A stretch of 64,000 nt of DNA from DATHTS01 sp041940425 (GCA_041940425.1 JBGTSF010000001.1:1-64000); one strand, 5' to 3'. Positions 1-9,257 are shown, counted from the stretch's first letter. A program made the numbers and translations. Notes: generated by a model not told the origin, from the letters alone.

Positions 1-962
1 TGATCGGCGGCGGCTTTTACGAGATCGGCGCGATTACCGTAACGACCTACGCTTCGGCTTTTCGTCATCAGGAACGTTTAGGAAATCAATTCGGTTTGGT
101 GATTTTCGACGAATGTCATCACTTGCCGTCGGAAGGTTTTAAATACGCGGCGGAATTTGCCATCGCGCCGTTTCGACTTGGTTTAAGCGCAACGCCCGAA
201 CGCGACGACCAAGCAGACGAACTTTTAAAAGAGATCGTCGGCGATTTCGTCTATCGGCTCGAAGCGCAGGAACTTGCGGGCGAATATTTGGCGGACTACA
301 TTGTCGAGCGGATCGAAGTTAATCTTTCTGATGAAGAACGCGTCGCTTACCAACACGAACGCGCGATTTACACGGATTTCAAACGCCGCAAAAATCTTCC
401 ATATGGACAGGAAGGCTGGCGGATGTTTTTGATTCACAGCGCGCGAAGTGAAGAAGGTCGCCGCGCGATGAAAGCCTACCGCAACCAGAAAAAAATCGCG
501 CTCGGCACGGATTCAAAATTAAGAGTTTTGCAGGATTTATTAACTCTTCACAAACACGATAAGGTTTTAATATTTACTGCCGAAAACGAGATGGTTTATC
601 AAATCTCGAAAGATTATCTGATTCCGGCGATCACGCACGAAACGAATGTTAAGGAAAGAAAATTCTGGCTCGACGCTTTTAACAAAGGCGATGTTCTCGC
701 GCTCTGCACATCGAAAGTTTTAAATGAAGGCGTGAATATTCCCGACGCTTCGGTGGCGATAATTTTGTCGGGAAGCGGTTCATCGCGTGAACATATTCAG
801 CGACTCGGAAGAATTCTCAGAAAAAAAGGCGATAAACAGGCGATTCTCTACGAAGTTGTGGCGCGGAACACGAGCGAAGAATACACTTCGCAAAAACGCT
901 CGGACGCGCGGCAGTTTCAAGACGTAAAGCAGAGATTCAAGCGCGGTTTGTTTGAGAATTAA
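1..962 (+). CDS. DEAD/DEAH-box helicase, XPB-like (5' partial)
   Basis: The window opens inside this gene; the frame is open from base 3. Superfamily 2 helicase motifs are visible: motif II DECH (bases 108-119), a SAT motif in LSATPERDD, and motif VI in HIQRLGRILRKKG. The wording IGGG...ITVTTYAS before motif II and QRLGRILR near the end is typical of XPB/Rad25-like bacterial helicases, which remodel or unwind DNA using ATP. Motif I lies upstream of the window. The stop overlaps by 26 bp the end of the convergent epimerase gene. The exact cellular role cannot be told from the C-terminal part alone. Confidence 0.85.
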   Translation, partial: IGGGFYEIGAITVTTYASAFRHQERLGNQFGLVIFDECHHLPSEGFKYAAEFAIAPFRLGLSATPERDDQADELLKEIVGDFVYRLEAQELAGEYLADYIVERIEVNLSDEERVAYQHERAIYTDFKRRKNLPYGQEGWRMFLIHSARSEEGRRAMKAYRNQKKIALGTDSKLRVLQDLLTLHKHDKVLIFTAENEMVYQISKDYLIPAITHETNVKERKFWLDAFNKGDVLALCTSKVLNEGVNIPDASVAIILSGSGSSREHIQRLGRILRKKGDKQAILYEVVARNTSEEYTSQKRSDARQFQDVKQRFKRGLFEN

Positions 963-1914
963 GATCCAAAAACCACTCGACAAATATCGGAATGCCGTCT
1001 TCGATTTTTGTCTGCGGATTGTAATTTAACAATTCGCGCGATTTTGAAATGTCGGCAAAAGTTACCGGCACGTCGCCGGGCTGCATTTCGCGCTGTTCGA
1101 TAATCGCTTTTTTGCCTAAAGATTTTTCCAGAAGTTCGATCAATTTTGAAAGCTCGATTGTTTCGGATTCGCCGAGATTGAAAATTTCGTAATTCGATTT
1201 GTCGTAATCAATCGCGGCACGCACGCCTTGAATGATGTCGTCAATAAATGTGTAATCGCGCCGCGTCGTGCCGTCGCCGAAAACCGGGATCGGCTTTTCT
1301 TCCAAAATAAGCCGAGAAAATTTATGAATCGCCAGATCGGGACGCTGGCGCGCGCCGTAAACGGTGAAAAACCGCAGGCAAATCGTGCGGATGCCGTAGA
1401 GATGCGAAAAAGTATGACAGAGCAGTTCGCCCGCCGCTTTGGTCGCCGCGTAGGGCGAGATCGGATTCTGAATTTTGTCTTCTTCTGAAAAAGGAATTTT
1501 TGAATTTATCCCGTAAACCGAACTAGACGAACCGAAGACGAATTGCTTTATATTGAATTCTTTTGCCAGTTCCAAAAGATTCAAAGTTCCGCTCACGTTG
1601 ACCTCGGTGTAAAGTTTCGGATTGAGCAGTGAAGGACGAACGCCCGCCCACGCCGCGAGATGAACGATCGCGTCAAATTCGTTTTCGTTAAAAACCTTTC
1701 TTAACTTTTCGGCATCACAAATGTCGGTTTCATAAAGCCTAAATTGAGGATTTTCTGCGGCGGCAGCGAGATTTGCGCGTTTGATTTCGGGCGAATAAAA
1801 CTCGTTAAAATTATCGAGCGCGGCGACTCGCACGGTTTTTTCGGCAAGCAGTTTTTCGACCAGATGCGAGCCGATAAACCCCGCACCGCCTGTAACTAAA
1901 ATATTTTTGCTCAT
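937..1914 (-). CDS. NAD-dependent epimerase/dehydratase, UDP-glucuronate 4-epimerase-like
   Basis: A 325-residue extended short-chain dehydrogenase, the usual length for nucleotide-sugar epimerases. The NAD-binding glycine motif GGAGFIG is at residues 9-15 and the catalytic YxxxK is Y155-K159 in SPYAATKAAGE. The phrases LAAWAGVRPSL and RFFTVYGARQRPDLAI are typical of the UDP-glucuronate/UDP-galacturonate 4-epimerase branch, so it probably makes a sugar precursor for polysaccharide in the cytoplasm. It starts at an ATG just downstream of an AT-rich 176-bp gap and converges on the helicase, overlapping it by 26 bp. The substrate is inferred from family resemblance only. Confidence 0.88.
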   Translation of the reverse strand: MSKNILVTGGAGFIGSHLVEKLLAEKTVRVAALDNFNEFYSPEIKRANLAAAAENPQFRLYETDICDAEKLRKVFNENEFDAIVHLAAWAGVRPSLLNPKLYTEVNVSGTLNLLELAKEFNIKQFVFGSSSSVYGINSKIPFSEEDKIQNPISPYAATKAAGELLCHTFSHLYGIRTICLRFFTVYGARQRPDLAIHKFSRLILEEKPIPVFGDGTTRRDYTFIDDIIQGVRAAIDYDKSNYEIFNLGESETIELSKLIELLEKSLGKKAIIEQREMQPGDVPVTFADISKSRELLNYNPQTKIEDGIPIFVEWFLDLNSQTNRA

Positions 1915-2090
1915 CGTTTATTTGAGAGGAAAAATTACTCTCGAATTAAAAGGCAAGATAGCATATTCGCGTTTTACCGACAAAATTTGTTTTTTTATTT
2001 TCGGTTTTCGCGTGATAAAATACTTATTCTGCGAACCTGGGAAATAACCTGCAAAACTTAAAACTTTACATAATCTGAGGAGTATAAAAA

Positions 2091-3431
2091 ATGAAAAATT
2101 CACCTTTTAAATTTATTTTAAATTCGTTATTAATCGCGGTTTTCGTCTTTGCTTCTTTCCAGTTTGCCAATGCCCAGAGAAAAATGGACGGCATCGAACG
2201 CGACCGGATGAAGACGATGCTCAAAAATATAAAGAATTGGATCGAAGACGAATATTACGACACTAATTATCACGGAATTAATCTCGAAGAGCGATTCAAG
2301 CAGGCGGAGGAGCGTCTCAAACAGGTTGATACGACACCGCAGGCTTTCGCCGTTATTGCACAGGTTTTAGTTGATTTTAATGATTCGCATCTATACTTTC
2401 TGCCGCCGCTGACCAATCTCGATGTCGAATATGGCTGGCGGGCGAGTATGTCGGGCGACAAACTTTTCGTTACCACCGTCAAACCGAAAAGCGATGCCGA
2501 AGCGAAAGGCTTAAAGGTCGGCGATCAGATTTTAATGATCGAAAATTTCCGCCCGTCAAAATCCGAGATGTGGAAGGTAAATTATTTTTACAATGTTTTG
2601 AGCAAGCGTCCGGGATTGAACCTGACGGTTCTCAGTCCCGGCGAAGAAACGCCGCGTAAACTCGCCATCGAATCGAAAGTTACACAGCGTCCGAACGTTA
2701 TTGACAAAAATACTTTTTACCAGCTCATTGATACGAGCGGCAGACCGCAAATCGAGAGACACCTGTTTGTAAAAACCGGAGATTTGGCAATTTGGAAAAT
2801 GCCGACTTTTTCATTTAATCCGGCAGATGTCGGCACATTGGTCGGCAAAATAGATAAATCATCCAGCCTGATTCTCGATCTGCGCGGAAACGGCGGCGGC
2901 TATGTTGACACATTGGAAAATCTCGCCGCATATATGTTCGATAAAGATTTGAAAATCGCCGAATTGAAAGGTCGAAAGGAAATGAAACCGCAGGAGAGTA
3001 AAACCAAAGGCGATGATTCGTATAAAGGAAAACTCATCGTTCTCGTTGACGGCGAATCGGGATCGGCGGCGGAAATTTTCGCGCGCCTGGTCCAACTCGA
3101 AAAACGCGGAATTGTTTTAGGCGACGTTTCAGCCGGTGCGGTAATGCAGTCGAGACCGTTTACGGGAACGATGAGCAACGATGCGGTTATTTACGGCGCG
3201 AGCGTAACAAATGCCGACGTGATTATGTCCGACGGCAAAAGTCTGGAGCATGTCGGCGTTCAGCCGGATGAGAAAATTCTCATAACGGGCGCCGACCTCG
3301 CCAGAAAGCGCGATCCGGTAATTGCCAGAGCCGCCGAAATTTTGGGCGTTAAAATAACGCCCGAACAGGCGGGTTCGTTTTTCGAATACAAATGGAAGAG
3401 CGATAGATTGTATCTCGATCTGGCAAAATAA
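2091..3431 (+). CDS. S41 family peptidase with PDZ domain, secreted
   Basis: A 446-residue protein with a cleavable signal peptide (about residues 1-28, ending FANAQ), a helical N-terminal part, a PDZ-like segment (about 120-180, AEAKGLKVGDQILMIE) and a C-terminal S41 protease core. The core has LDLRGNGGG and the nucleophile region GESGSAAEIFA. The lysine that CtpA-type enzymes carry 25 residues after the serine is replaced by alanine (GDVSAGAV), so it is not a standard CtpA dyad enzyme; other S41 branches use a different set. A GAGGAG ribosome binding site precedes the ATG and a strong hairpin follows. It probably works in the periplasm or outside the cell; its substrate is unknown. Confidence 0.87.
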   Translation: MKNSPFKFILNSLLIAVFVFASFQFANAQRKMDGIERDRMKTMLKNIKNWIEDEYYDTNYHGINLEERFKQAEERLKQVDTTPQAFAVIAQVLVDFNDSHLYFLPPLTNLDVEYGWRASMSGDKLFVTTVKPKSDAEAKGLKVGDQILMIENFRPSKSEMWKVNYFYNVLSKRPGLNLTVLSPGEETPRKLAIESKVTQRPNVIDKNTFYQLIDTSGRPQIERHLFVKTGDLAIWKMPTFSFNPADVGTLVGKIDKSSSLILDLRGNGGGYVDTLENLAAYMFDKDLKIAELKGRKEMKPQESKTKGDDSYKGKLIVLVDGESGSAAEIFARLVQLEKRGIVLGDVSAGAVMQSRPFTGTMSNDAVIYGASVTNADVIMSDGKSLEHVGVQPDEKILITGADLARKRDPVIARAAEILGVKITPEQAGSFFEYKWKSDRLYLDLAK

Positions 3432-3451
3432 TTTCCGTCTCTTTCAATTAA

Positions 3452-3482
3452 AAAGACAGGCGAAATTTTCGCCTGTCTTTTT
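3452..3482. terminator. Bidirectional terminator between S41 peptidase and RDD gene
   Basis: A 12-bp perfect stem (AAAGACAGGCGA paired with TCGCCTGTCTTT) with a short AATT loop lies between convergent genes. A-rich and T-rich flanks allow it to act on both strands. Confidence 0.85.
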
Positions 3483-4330
3483 TAATTTATAAATCGTTTC
3501 CGGGCGTGATACCGATGCACTAATTCTTCCAGAAATCCTTCGTAGGTAAAAGTTTCCAGATCGTAATTCGGTTTGAGTTTATACATGATCGGCAAAGCGA
3601 CGCGCCACGCCATCCAGAGCCTTTGGCGTTCGGTCAGATCCCAACGCCTTCTTAGAAACGATTCGACGACTTCGATCTCGTTTTCGGATAAAAGATTGAC
3701 GTTCGCCTGAAACTCGGTTTTTTTCTGGACGCGGCGCAGAGCGGCATCCGAGATGCGGTGCGAAAAGGTTTCGGCAAAGGTCGGGGCTTCATCTGTTCTT
3801 TCTCGTATGACGACCGTTCCGGCAAAAAAATCGCCGACCCGCTGGTCGCGCCCGCTCATAAAGATCGAGATCAGACCGACCGAATAGATCGGGATGACAA
3901 ACCCCGGAACGGCATCGAAAATCCGCAGAAGATTCCGCGCAATCGCTTCCCAGAGCGTGATCGGGCGACCGTCTTCGCGGATGACGCGCAGTTTCATCAA
4001 ACGCTTGCCCGGAGTTTGCCCGTTCATCAGCCATTCGAACAAAATAAAATAGCCGGAAAAAAGAAGCGAAACGACGACGATCAAGATCGCCAGAGTCCAT
4101 TTCGGCATCTCGGTCATAATCTGATCGTAAACTCCTTCGCCGGAACCGCCGATTCCCGAAATTGACATCGAAACCCAGACAACGAGAAAGATCGAAAAAT
4201 ACTGGATAAAATGATCAATCGCCACCGCGATAAAACGATTGCCGATCGAAGCCAGCGCAAACGCCAGCGGCACGCGCTCCGGCGTTTCGATAATGAGAGT
4301 TTCTTCGGTTTCGATAAATGCCTGCGACAT
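3482..4330 (-). CDS. RDD family membrane protein
   Basis: A 282-residue protein with an RDD domain: the first membrane helix follows IGNRFIAVAIDHF, a second hydrophobic stretch is LAILIVVVSLLFSGYF, then the conserved NGQTPGKRLMKLRVIREDG, which is the hallmark of the family. A soluble C-terminal tail of about 100 residues is rich in charged helices. RDD proteins are membrane proteins of mostly unknown role, some implicated in transport. It starts 3 bp after the tyrS stop on the same strand, so the two are probably co-transcribed, but no functional link is known. Confidence 0.85.
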   Translation of the reverse strand: MSQAFIETEETLIIETPERVPLAFALASIGNRFIAVAIDHFIQYFSIFLVVWVSMSISGIGGSGEGVYDQIMTEMPKWTLAILIVVVSLLFSGYFILFEWLMNGQTPGKRLMKLRVIREDGRPITLWEAIARNLLRIFDAVPGFVIPIYSVGLISIFMSGRDQRVGDFFAGTVVIRERTDEAPTFAETFSHRISDAALRRVQKKTEFQANVNLLSENEIEVVESFLRRRWDLTERQRLWMAWRVALPIMYKLKPNYDLETFTYEGFLEELVHRYHARKRFIN

Positions 4331-4333
4331 CGT

Positions 4334-5527
4334 CTAACTTGATTTTACTTTCAGAAATTTGCGCTTGCCAACCTGTAATAAGATTTCGTCCGTCAATTCG
4401 ATTTCCGCGTTCGTACCGGAAACTTTTTCACTATTTAATTTTACGCCGCCTTGTTCGATCAAACGCTTGGCTTCTTTTTTCGACGAAGCGAGATTTGTGT
4501 TTACAAGCAGTTCGGCGAGATTATATGTGCCTGAAGCAATCTGTGTTTCTTCAATCTCGTCGGGAATTTCCTTTTTGACGAAACGCGCGACGAAATCTTC
4601 TTCCGCTTTTTTGGCATCTTCTTCGGAATGAAAATCTTTGATGATGAGCTTTGCCAGATTTACTTTCAGATCGCGCGGGTTTTCGCCTGACGTTTTCATC
4701 GCTTCGATTTCCGTCGGCGCGATGTCGGTCAAAAGTTCGTAGTATTTCCACATCAGTTCGTCGGAAATTGACATAATTTTGCCGAACATCTCGGACGGCT
4801 CTTCGTCAATGCCGATGTAGTTTCCCAGCGACTTCGACATTTTATCAACGCCGTCCGTGCCTTCAAGAAGCGGCGTGGTAATGATGATCTGCGGTTCTTG
4901 TTCGTATTCGCGCTGGAGATTTCTGCCGACGAGCAAATTGAATTTTTGGTCCGTTCCGCCGAGTTCGACATCCGCTTCCAAAGCGACCGAATCGTAGCCT
5001 TGCGTCAAAGGATAGAGAAGCTCGTGCAGAGAGATCGGTTTTTCTTCCGCCATTCGTTTTTCAAAATCGTCGCGTTCGAGAATCTGCGCGACCGTGATCC
5101 GCGAGCAGAGCCGCACGAAGTCCGCCGCGTCGAATTTGTCCATCCATTCGGAATTAAAACGAATCTCGGTTTTTTCCGGGTCGAGAAGTTTAAAAATCTG
5201 CTTTTTGTAAGTTTCGGCGTTCGCGTTGATCTCCTCACGCGAGAGCGGCGGGCGCGTTACATTTTTCCCCGACGGGTCGCCGATCATTCCGGTAAAATCG
5301 CCGATCAAAAAAATCGCCGTGTGTCCCAAATCCTGAAACGCTTTAAGTTTTCTAATCACAACCGTGTGTCCGAGATGAATGTCCGGCGCGGTCGGGTCTG
5401 CGCCGAGTTTTACGCGCAGAGGTTTTCCAGTCTTTTGCGAGTGTTCGAGTTTAGCGCGCAGGTCTTCTTTGCGGATAATGTCAACCGCGCCTTTCGTTAA
5501 AAATTCGATCTGTTCATCAATCGTCAT
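4334..5527 (-). CDS. tyrS: Tyrosyl-tRNA synthetase
   Basis: A 397-residue class I aminoacyl-tRNA synthetase that charges tRNA-Tyr. The HIGH-type motif is HLGH at residues 51-54 after the tyrosine-pocket phrase GADPTAPDI, and the KMSKS motif is at 229-233 (DKMSKSLGN). A C-terminal S4 RNA-binding domain (about 335-395) ends the protein. Length and wording match the TyrRS subgroup with a PTAPDIHLGH signature. No clear Shine-Dalgarno lies before the ATG. The upstream gap is filled by the nested inverted repeat at 5588-5892, so its promoter must lie in or near that element. Confidence 0.96.
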   Translation of the reverse strand: MTIDEQIEFLTKGAVDIIRKEDLRAKLEHSQKTGKPLRVKLGADPTAPDIHLGHTVVIRKLKAFQDLGHTAIFLIGDFTGMIGDPSGKNVTRPPLSREEINANAETYKKQIFKLLDPEKTEIRFNSEWMDKFDAADFVRLCSRITVAQILERDDFEKRMAEEKPISLHELLYPLTQGYDSVALEADVELGGTDQKFNLLVGRNLQREYEQEPQIIITTPLLEGTDGVDKMSKSLGNYIGIDEEPSEMFGKIMSISDELMWKYYELLTDIAPTEIEAMKTSGENPRDLKVNLAKLIIKDFHSEEDAKKAEEDFVARFVKKEIPDEIEETQIASGTYNLAELLVNTNLASSKKEAKRLIEQGGVKLNSEKVSGTNAEIELTDEILLQVGKRKFLKVKSS

Positions 5528-5587
5528 AAGTTTGGTAATTTTAGAAAAGTTTGCGGGGAATTTCTATCGGCAGAATGATTTTTAGGA

Positions 5588-5892
5588 ATTTTTGTCCACA
5601 GATGAACACAGATAAGCACGGGTATTTTTTGATATTTCTAAATGCAGCTTTTTATTAGAGCTAATAAACCGAATAGGATTTACGCAGTTGAAATCAATTC
5701 GGAATAAGTGACAGGTAATAAGTAATAGGTGATAAAGCGTTTTTAACGTTTCACTTATCACTTTTCACCTTTCACTTATTCCGAAGTTAATCGCTTTTAT
5801 TTCTTAATTTAATTTTCAACTGCGTAAATCCTACCGAAATAAAAATATCTTTCTTATCTGAGTTCATCCGTGTTCATCTGTGGACAAATTTT
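5588..5892. repeat. Triple-nested inverted-repeat cassette
   Basis: This fills the 370-bp gap between the uvrC-like gene and tyrS, which has no gene. Three inverted repeats sit one inside another. Outer arms: 5591-5609 with 5870-5888 (TTTGTCCACAGATGAACAC and its complement). Middle arms: TAGGATTTACGCAGTTGAAA at 5674-5693, with its complement at about 5813-5832. Inner arms: TTCGGAATAAGTGA at 5698-5711, with its complement at about 5772-5785. The centre is made of degenerate GGTAATAAGT-type words. The outer word recurs at 55876-55978. Confidence 0.9.
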
Positions 5893-5897
5893 CTTTT

Positions 5898-7511
5898 CTA
5901 TTTTTGCAGCGGTTGTAGATTTTGCGCATCGCCGTTCGGATCGTCGTAACGAATCGGCACAATCGGCGGCATAATTTTTTGTTCGCCGTTCAAATTATAA
6001 TTTTGCAAATCTTTCCAAACAGTTTCAGCCGTTTGCAGATCGAATTCAGTTTTCAATTTCTCAAACGAAAAATTTTTCAATGCGCTGATCGAGCCGCTTT
6101 TGCGTAAAATCTCGCGCCGCGTTTTTTCATTGACCGAGGGCAGAATTGATGCGGGTTCGTAAAAATGCGCGAAATCGCGGCTCGTGCGGTGAACGGAATT
6201 TGCCGCCGCGTGCGCTTCGTCGCGCAATCTCTGCAAAAAACGAAACGCATCGGAATCGTTTTCAAACAAAATCTTTTCGCCCGTTTCCGTCAAAAAATGC
6301 GAAATCTCGGCGTGTTTTCCGGGCGGTTTGACGGCGGAAATGACGAAAAAATTTTTCCTGCCGAAATTTTCCAAAGCCTTTAATGCGGCGTTCAGTTGAG
6401 AACTTCCGCCGTCAATCAAAAGCAAATCGGGTAAATTTTCCTTTTTTGAAAACCGCTCGGAAATCGAATTTTCCAGCGTTTCGAGTTCGCTCATTTCATC
6501 AAAAAACCAGAATCCGTATTTGTCCGGCGCAAACTTTCCGTTTTCCCAAACCGCGTTTGCTCCGACCGGATTCGCGCCCGAAATATGCGCGACATCGAAG
6601 GCTTCGATGCGTTTCGGAGTTTGGTTGAGATTGAAAAATTTTTTGAGTTCTTTCCGTAAATCTTCGGCGGAAACCGGCGGTTTGATATTTTTTAAATCGA
6701 ACTCGTGTTTGTTTTTTCTAACGGCGCGGTCAATAGTTTTTTTCCTGTTTCCTTCATTGGTAACGATAATTTTTACCTTGCGGTTTTCACGTTTTGAAAG
6801 CGCGTCGGAGAAAATTTTTCTCGACGGGAAATCATCCGAAACGCGGATTTCCGAAGGCGCGTGAAAACGGTAAAATTCAAATAGAAAATTCTCGTAAATT
6901 TCCGCCGCAAAAAATTTTTTATCAAAAGCGAAAACCCGTTTGCCTAAATTTTTTCGCCCGCGCGTCGTGACTAAAAATAAAAAAGTTTCATCGCCGCGCC
7001 GCGCCGTTTCCCAACTGTCCGTCGCTTCGTCGAGCCATAAAATCCATTCGTTTTTTTTCCAGAAATTTTCTATCTCGCTCAATTTATCGCGCCACTGCGC
7101 CGCCGATTCAAAATCAAAATTTTCCGCGAAAAAATTTATTTTATCCAGAATTTTTTCTCTCAAAACGTCTTTCCGCCGTTCGAGCAAAAGCCGCAAATAT
7201 TCTACCGATTCCAAATAAGTTTTTTCATCGCAGAGATTTTCGACGCACGGCGCGAGACATCGTTGTGCGTAAAACTGCGGACACGGCACATCGTAACTGC
7301 CGTCAATGTCAATCGTGCAGGTTCTCAACTTAAAAAGTTTGTTCAAGAAATTAATGAAAAAACGAACGCCCGTTTCCGGCAGAAACGCGCCGAAATATTC
7401 CGCTTTGTCATTTTCGATTTTTCGCGTAACGAGCAGGCGCGGAAATTTTTCAGCCGTAATTTTGAGATACGGATAAAGAGCTTGTTCGGAAATATCGAGT
7501 TTATTTTTCAT
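5898..7511 (-). CDS. UvrC-like excinuclease lacking the GIY-YIG domain
   Basis: About 537 residues from the ATG at 7511; the open frame continues upstream only through repeat sequence and antisense ligase, so that start is preferred. It begins where UvrC reads DKSYPYIKIT (here EQALYPYLKIT), so the N-terminal GIY-YIG nuclease is missing. What remains is UvrC-like: cysteines spaced C-x11-C-x7-C-x3-C as for the iron-sulfur cluster, a UVR helix pair (NFDFESAAQWRDKL), the RNase H-like 5' nuclease with EAFDVAHISG, LLLIDGGSSQL and RDEAHAAANSVHR, and a helix-hairpin-helix end. It could be a specialised single-incision nuclease or a truncated relic. No Shine-Dalgarno is visible. Confidence 0.82.
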   Translation of the reverse strand: MKNKLDISEQALYPYLKITAEKFPRLLVTRKIENDKAEYFGAFLPETGVRFFINFLNKLFKLRTCTIDIDGSYDVPCPQFYAQRCLAPCVENLCDEKTYLESVEYLRLLLERRKDVLREKILDKINFFAENFDFESAAQWRDKLSEIENFWKKNEWILWLDEATDSWETARRGDETFLFLVTTRGRKNLGKRVFAFDKKFFAAEIYENFLFEFYRFHAPSEIRVSDDFPSRKIFSDALSKRENRKVKIIVTNEGNRKKTIDRAVRKNKHEFDLKNIKPPVSAEDLRKELKKFFNLNQTPKRIEAFDVAHISGANPVGANAVWENGKFAPDKYGFWFFDEMSELETLENSISERFSKKENLPDLLLIDGGSSQLNAALKALENFGRKNFFVISAVKPPGKHAEISHFLTETGEKILFENDSDAFRFLQRLRDEAHAAANSVHRTSRDFAHFYEPASILPSVNEKTRREILRKSGSISALKNFSFEKLKTEFDLQTAETVWKDLQNYNLNGEQKIMPPIVPIRYDDPNGDAQNLQPLQK

Positions 7512-7520
7512 TAATGTAAC

Positions 7521-7633
7521 GCAGTCATCTTGACGGCAAGATTGCGCAAGCAATCTCAAAGCACTATAAAAATTACGTTTGACGAAAACTGAAATTGATT
7601 TAAACGCTTTCGCGTTTATGCCGTCAAGATGAC
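7521..7633. repeat. Inverted-repeat cassette between ligase and uvrC-like genes
   Basis: Perfect 15-bp arms, GTCATCTTGACGGCA at 7523-7537 and its complement at 7619-7633, enclose about 80 bp. A smaller hairpin, GATTGCGCAAGCAATC, lies just inside the left arm. The right arm encodes the last residues and TGA stop of the ligase gene, and the left arm sits just upstream of the uvrC-like start. Confidence 0.88.
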
Positions 7634-9249
7634 GGCGTTCCGGCTGTTTCATCCAAGAGCGCGTGAATCGTTTCAAGCGAATCGGCGTCTTTGATCGTTT
7701 TGTCTTCGCGCCAGCGCAGAATTCTCGGGAAGCGAACCGCCACGCCGGATTTATGACGCGAAGATTTCTGGATCGCTTCAAACGCGAGTTCGAAAACGAG
7801 TTTCGGCGTAACGCTTCTCACCGGACCGAAGGTTTCTTTCGTATTTCGCCGCACGAAATTATCAACTCTGCGGATTTCCTTGTCGGTCAGACCGGAATAA
7901 GCTTTGGCAAACGGCACGAGTTCGCCGCCCTCGTTCCAGACGGCGAATGTGTAATCGGTAAAAAGATTCGCCCGTCTGCCCGTGCCTTTCTGCGCGTATA
8001 GAAGCACTGCGTCCACCGTATATGGGTCAATTTTCCATTTCCACCAATCGCCGCGCTGACGACCCGAACGGAAAGGCGACGCGAGATTTTTGAGCATAAA
8101 ACCCTCGACTTTTCTCGAACGGCTCTCTTCGCGCTTTGCTTCGAGTTCCGCCCAGCTTTTCGCCCTGACGATCTCGGTCGGGCGAAAAATATTTCGCGCT
8201 TCTTCGGGCAGATCGTTTATTACTTTTTCCAAAAGTTCGCGTCTTTCCTTTAACGGTTTTGCGCGAATGTCTTCGCCTTCGTATTCGAGCAGGTCATAAC
8301 ACTGCAAGATCACGGGAACTTCCGCGAGCAGTTTTTTGCCGATCGTTTTGCGCCCGATGCGTCTTTGCAGTTCGGTAAACGGCAAAACCGTTTCGTCCAG
8401 AAAAGGCAGAATCTCGCCGTCCAAAACCGTTCCGTTTTCCAAAAACGCGGCGGCATTTGCGATTTCGGGAAAGCGTTCGGTAATTAAATCTTCGCCGCGC
8501 GACCACATAAAAACTTCGTCTTGTCTTTTGATAACCTGAGCGCGGATGCCGTCCCATTTCCATTCCGCCTGCCATTCGCGAATGTCGCCGAGAGCTTCGA
8601 GATCGAAATCAATCTGATGCGCCAGATGAAACGGATACGGGCGGGCGATCGGCATTTCGTCGGAGTCGAGTTCGGGCGAGATTACCGATTCGTAAAATTC
8701 GGCGGTCGGCTCCCAGTTTCCCATCAGGCGAAGCGCGATGACATCAATCTCTAACCCACTGATCTCGGCGAGCGCGCGCATTACCAACCTTTGCGAAACG
8801 CCGACGCGGAAACTTCCCGAAATGAGTTTGTTAAAAATAAGACGCTGTGTGTAATTCATCGCCTGCCAACTGCTGATGACTTCTTCATATTGCGTCGCCT
8901 CGTCCGCGCCGCGCAGCGGAAGCAGGCGTTTTTCGACCAAAATATTCAGCGGTGTTTCGTCTGTGCGGTCGTTGTTCGGCAATAAAAGCGCGATCGTTTC
9001 CGCCGTGTCGCCGACCGTATCGCGCGATTCTTCAAAAAGCCATTCGGGAATTTCGGCAAGTTCCAACGCCCATTCCCTGAGCTTTTTCGACGGCACGATC
9101 TGGCGCGGTTTTCTGCCCGACAGAAAATACAACGCCCACGCCGCGTTTTCCGCCTCCGCTTTTGAAAAATAATCCTTCATCGCTTCGACCTTTTCATTGG
9201 TCTTATTCGTCTGGTCGAGCGCGGTGTAAAGTTCGGTAAATAATTTCAT
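7624..9249 (-). CDS. ATP-dependent DNA ligase
   Basis: About 541 residues from the ATG at 9249; upstream in-frame codons lie in the flanking repeat. The adenylation lysine is K231 in EWKWDGIRAQ (KxDG motif), followed by further ligase motifs including DGEILPF and EGFMLKN, and the C-terminal motif GDWWKWKIDP of the OB-fold side. The N-terminal helical domain (1-200) matches the family found beside an MBL exonuclease and an Lhr-type helicase in bacterial DNA-damage-response clusters. The exonuclease is the next gene upstream; the helicase is not in this window. The last residues (TPSS) and the stop are encoded by the arm of an inverted repeat. Confidence 0.93.
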   Translation of the reverse strand: MKLFTELYTALDQTNKTNEKVEAMKDYFSKAEAENAAWALYFLSGRKPRQIVPSKKLREWALELAEIPEWLFEESRDTVGDTAETIALLLPNNDRTDETPLNILVEKRLLPLRGADEATQYEEVISSWQAMNYTQRLIFNKLISGSFRVGVSQRLVMRALAEISGLEIDVIALRLMGNWEPTAEFYESVISPELDSDEMPIARPYPFHLAHQIDFDLEALGDIREWQAEWKWDGIRAQVIKRQDEVFMWSRGEDLITERFPEIANAAAFLENGTVLDGEILPFLDETVLPFTELQRRIGRKTIGKKLLAEVPVILQCYDLLEYEGEDIRAKPLKERRELLEKVINDLPEEARNIFRPTEIVRAKSWAELEAKREESRSRKVEGFMLKNLASPFRSGRQRGDWWKWKIDPYTVDAVLLYAQKGTGRRANLFTDYTFAVWNEGGELVPFAKAYSGLTDKEIRRVDNFVRRNTKETFGPVRSVTPKLVFELAFEAIQKSSRHKSGVAVRFPRILRWREDKTIKDADSLETIHALLDETAGTPSS

Positions 9250-9257
9250 ATTATTTT

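Noticed and set aside
7512..7781. N-terminal extension of the uvrC-like frame to 7781
   Set aside because: It reads through the repeat cassette and antisense to the ligase 3' end; no GIY-YIG motif appears in it.
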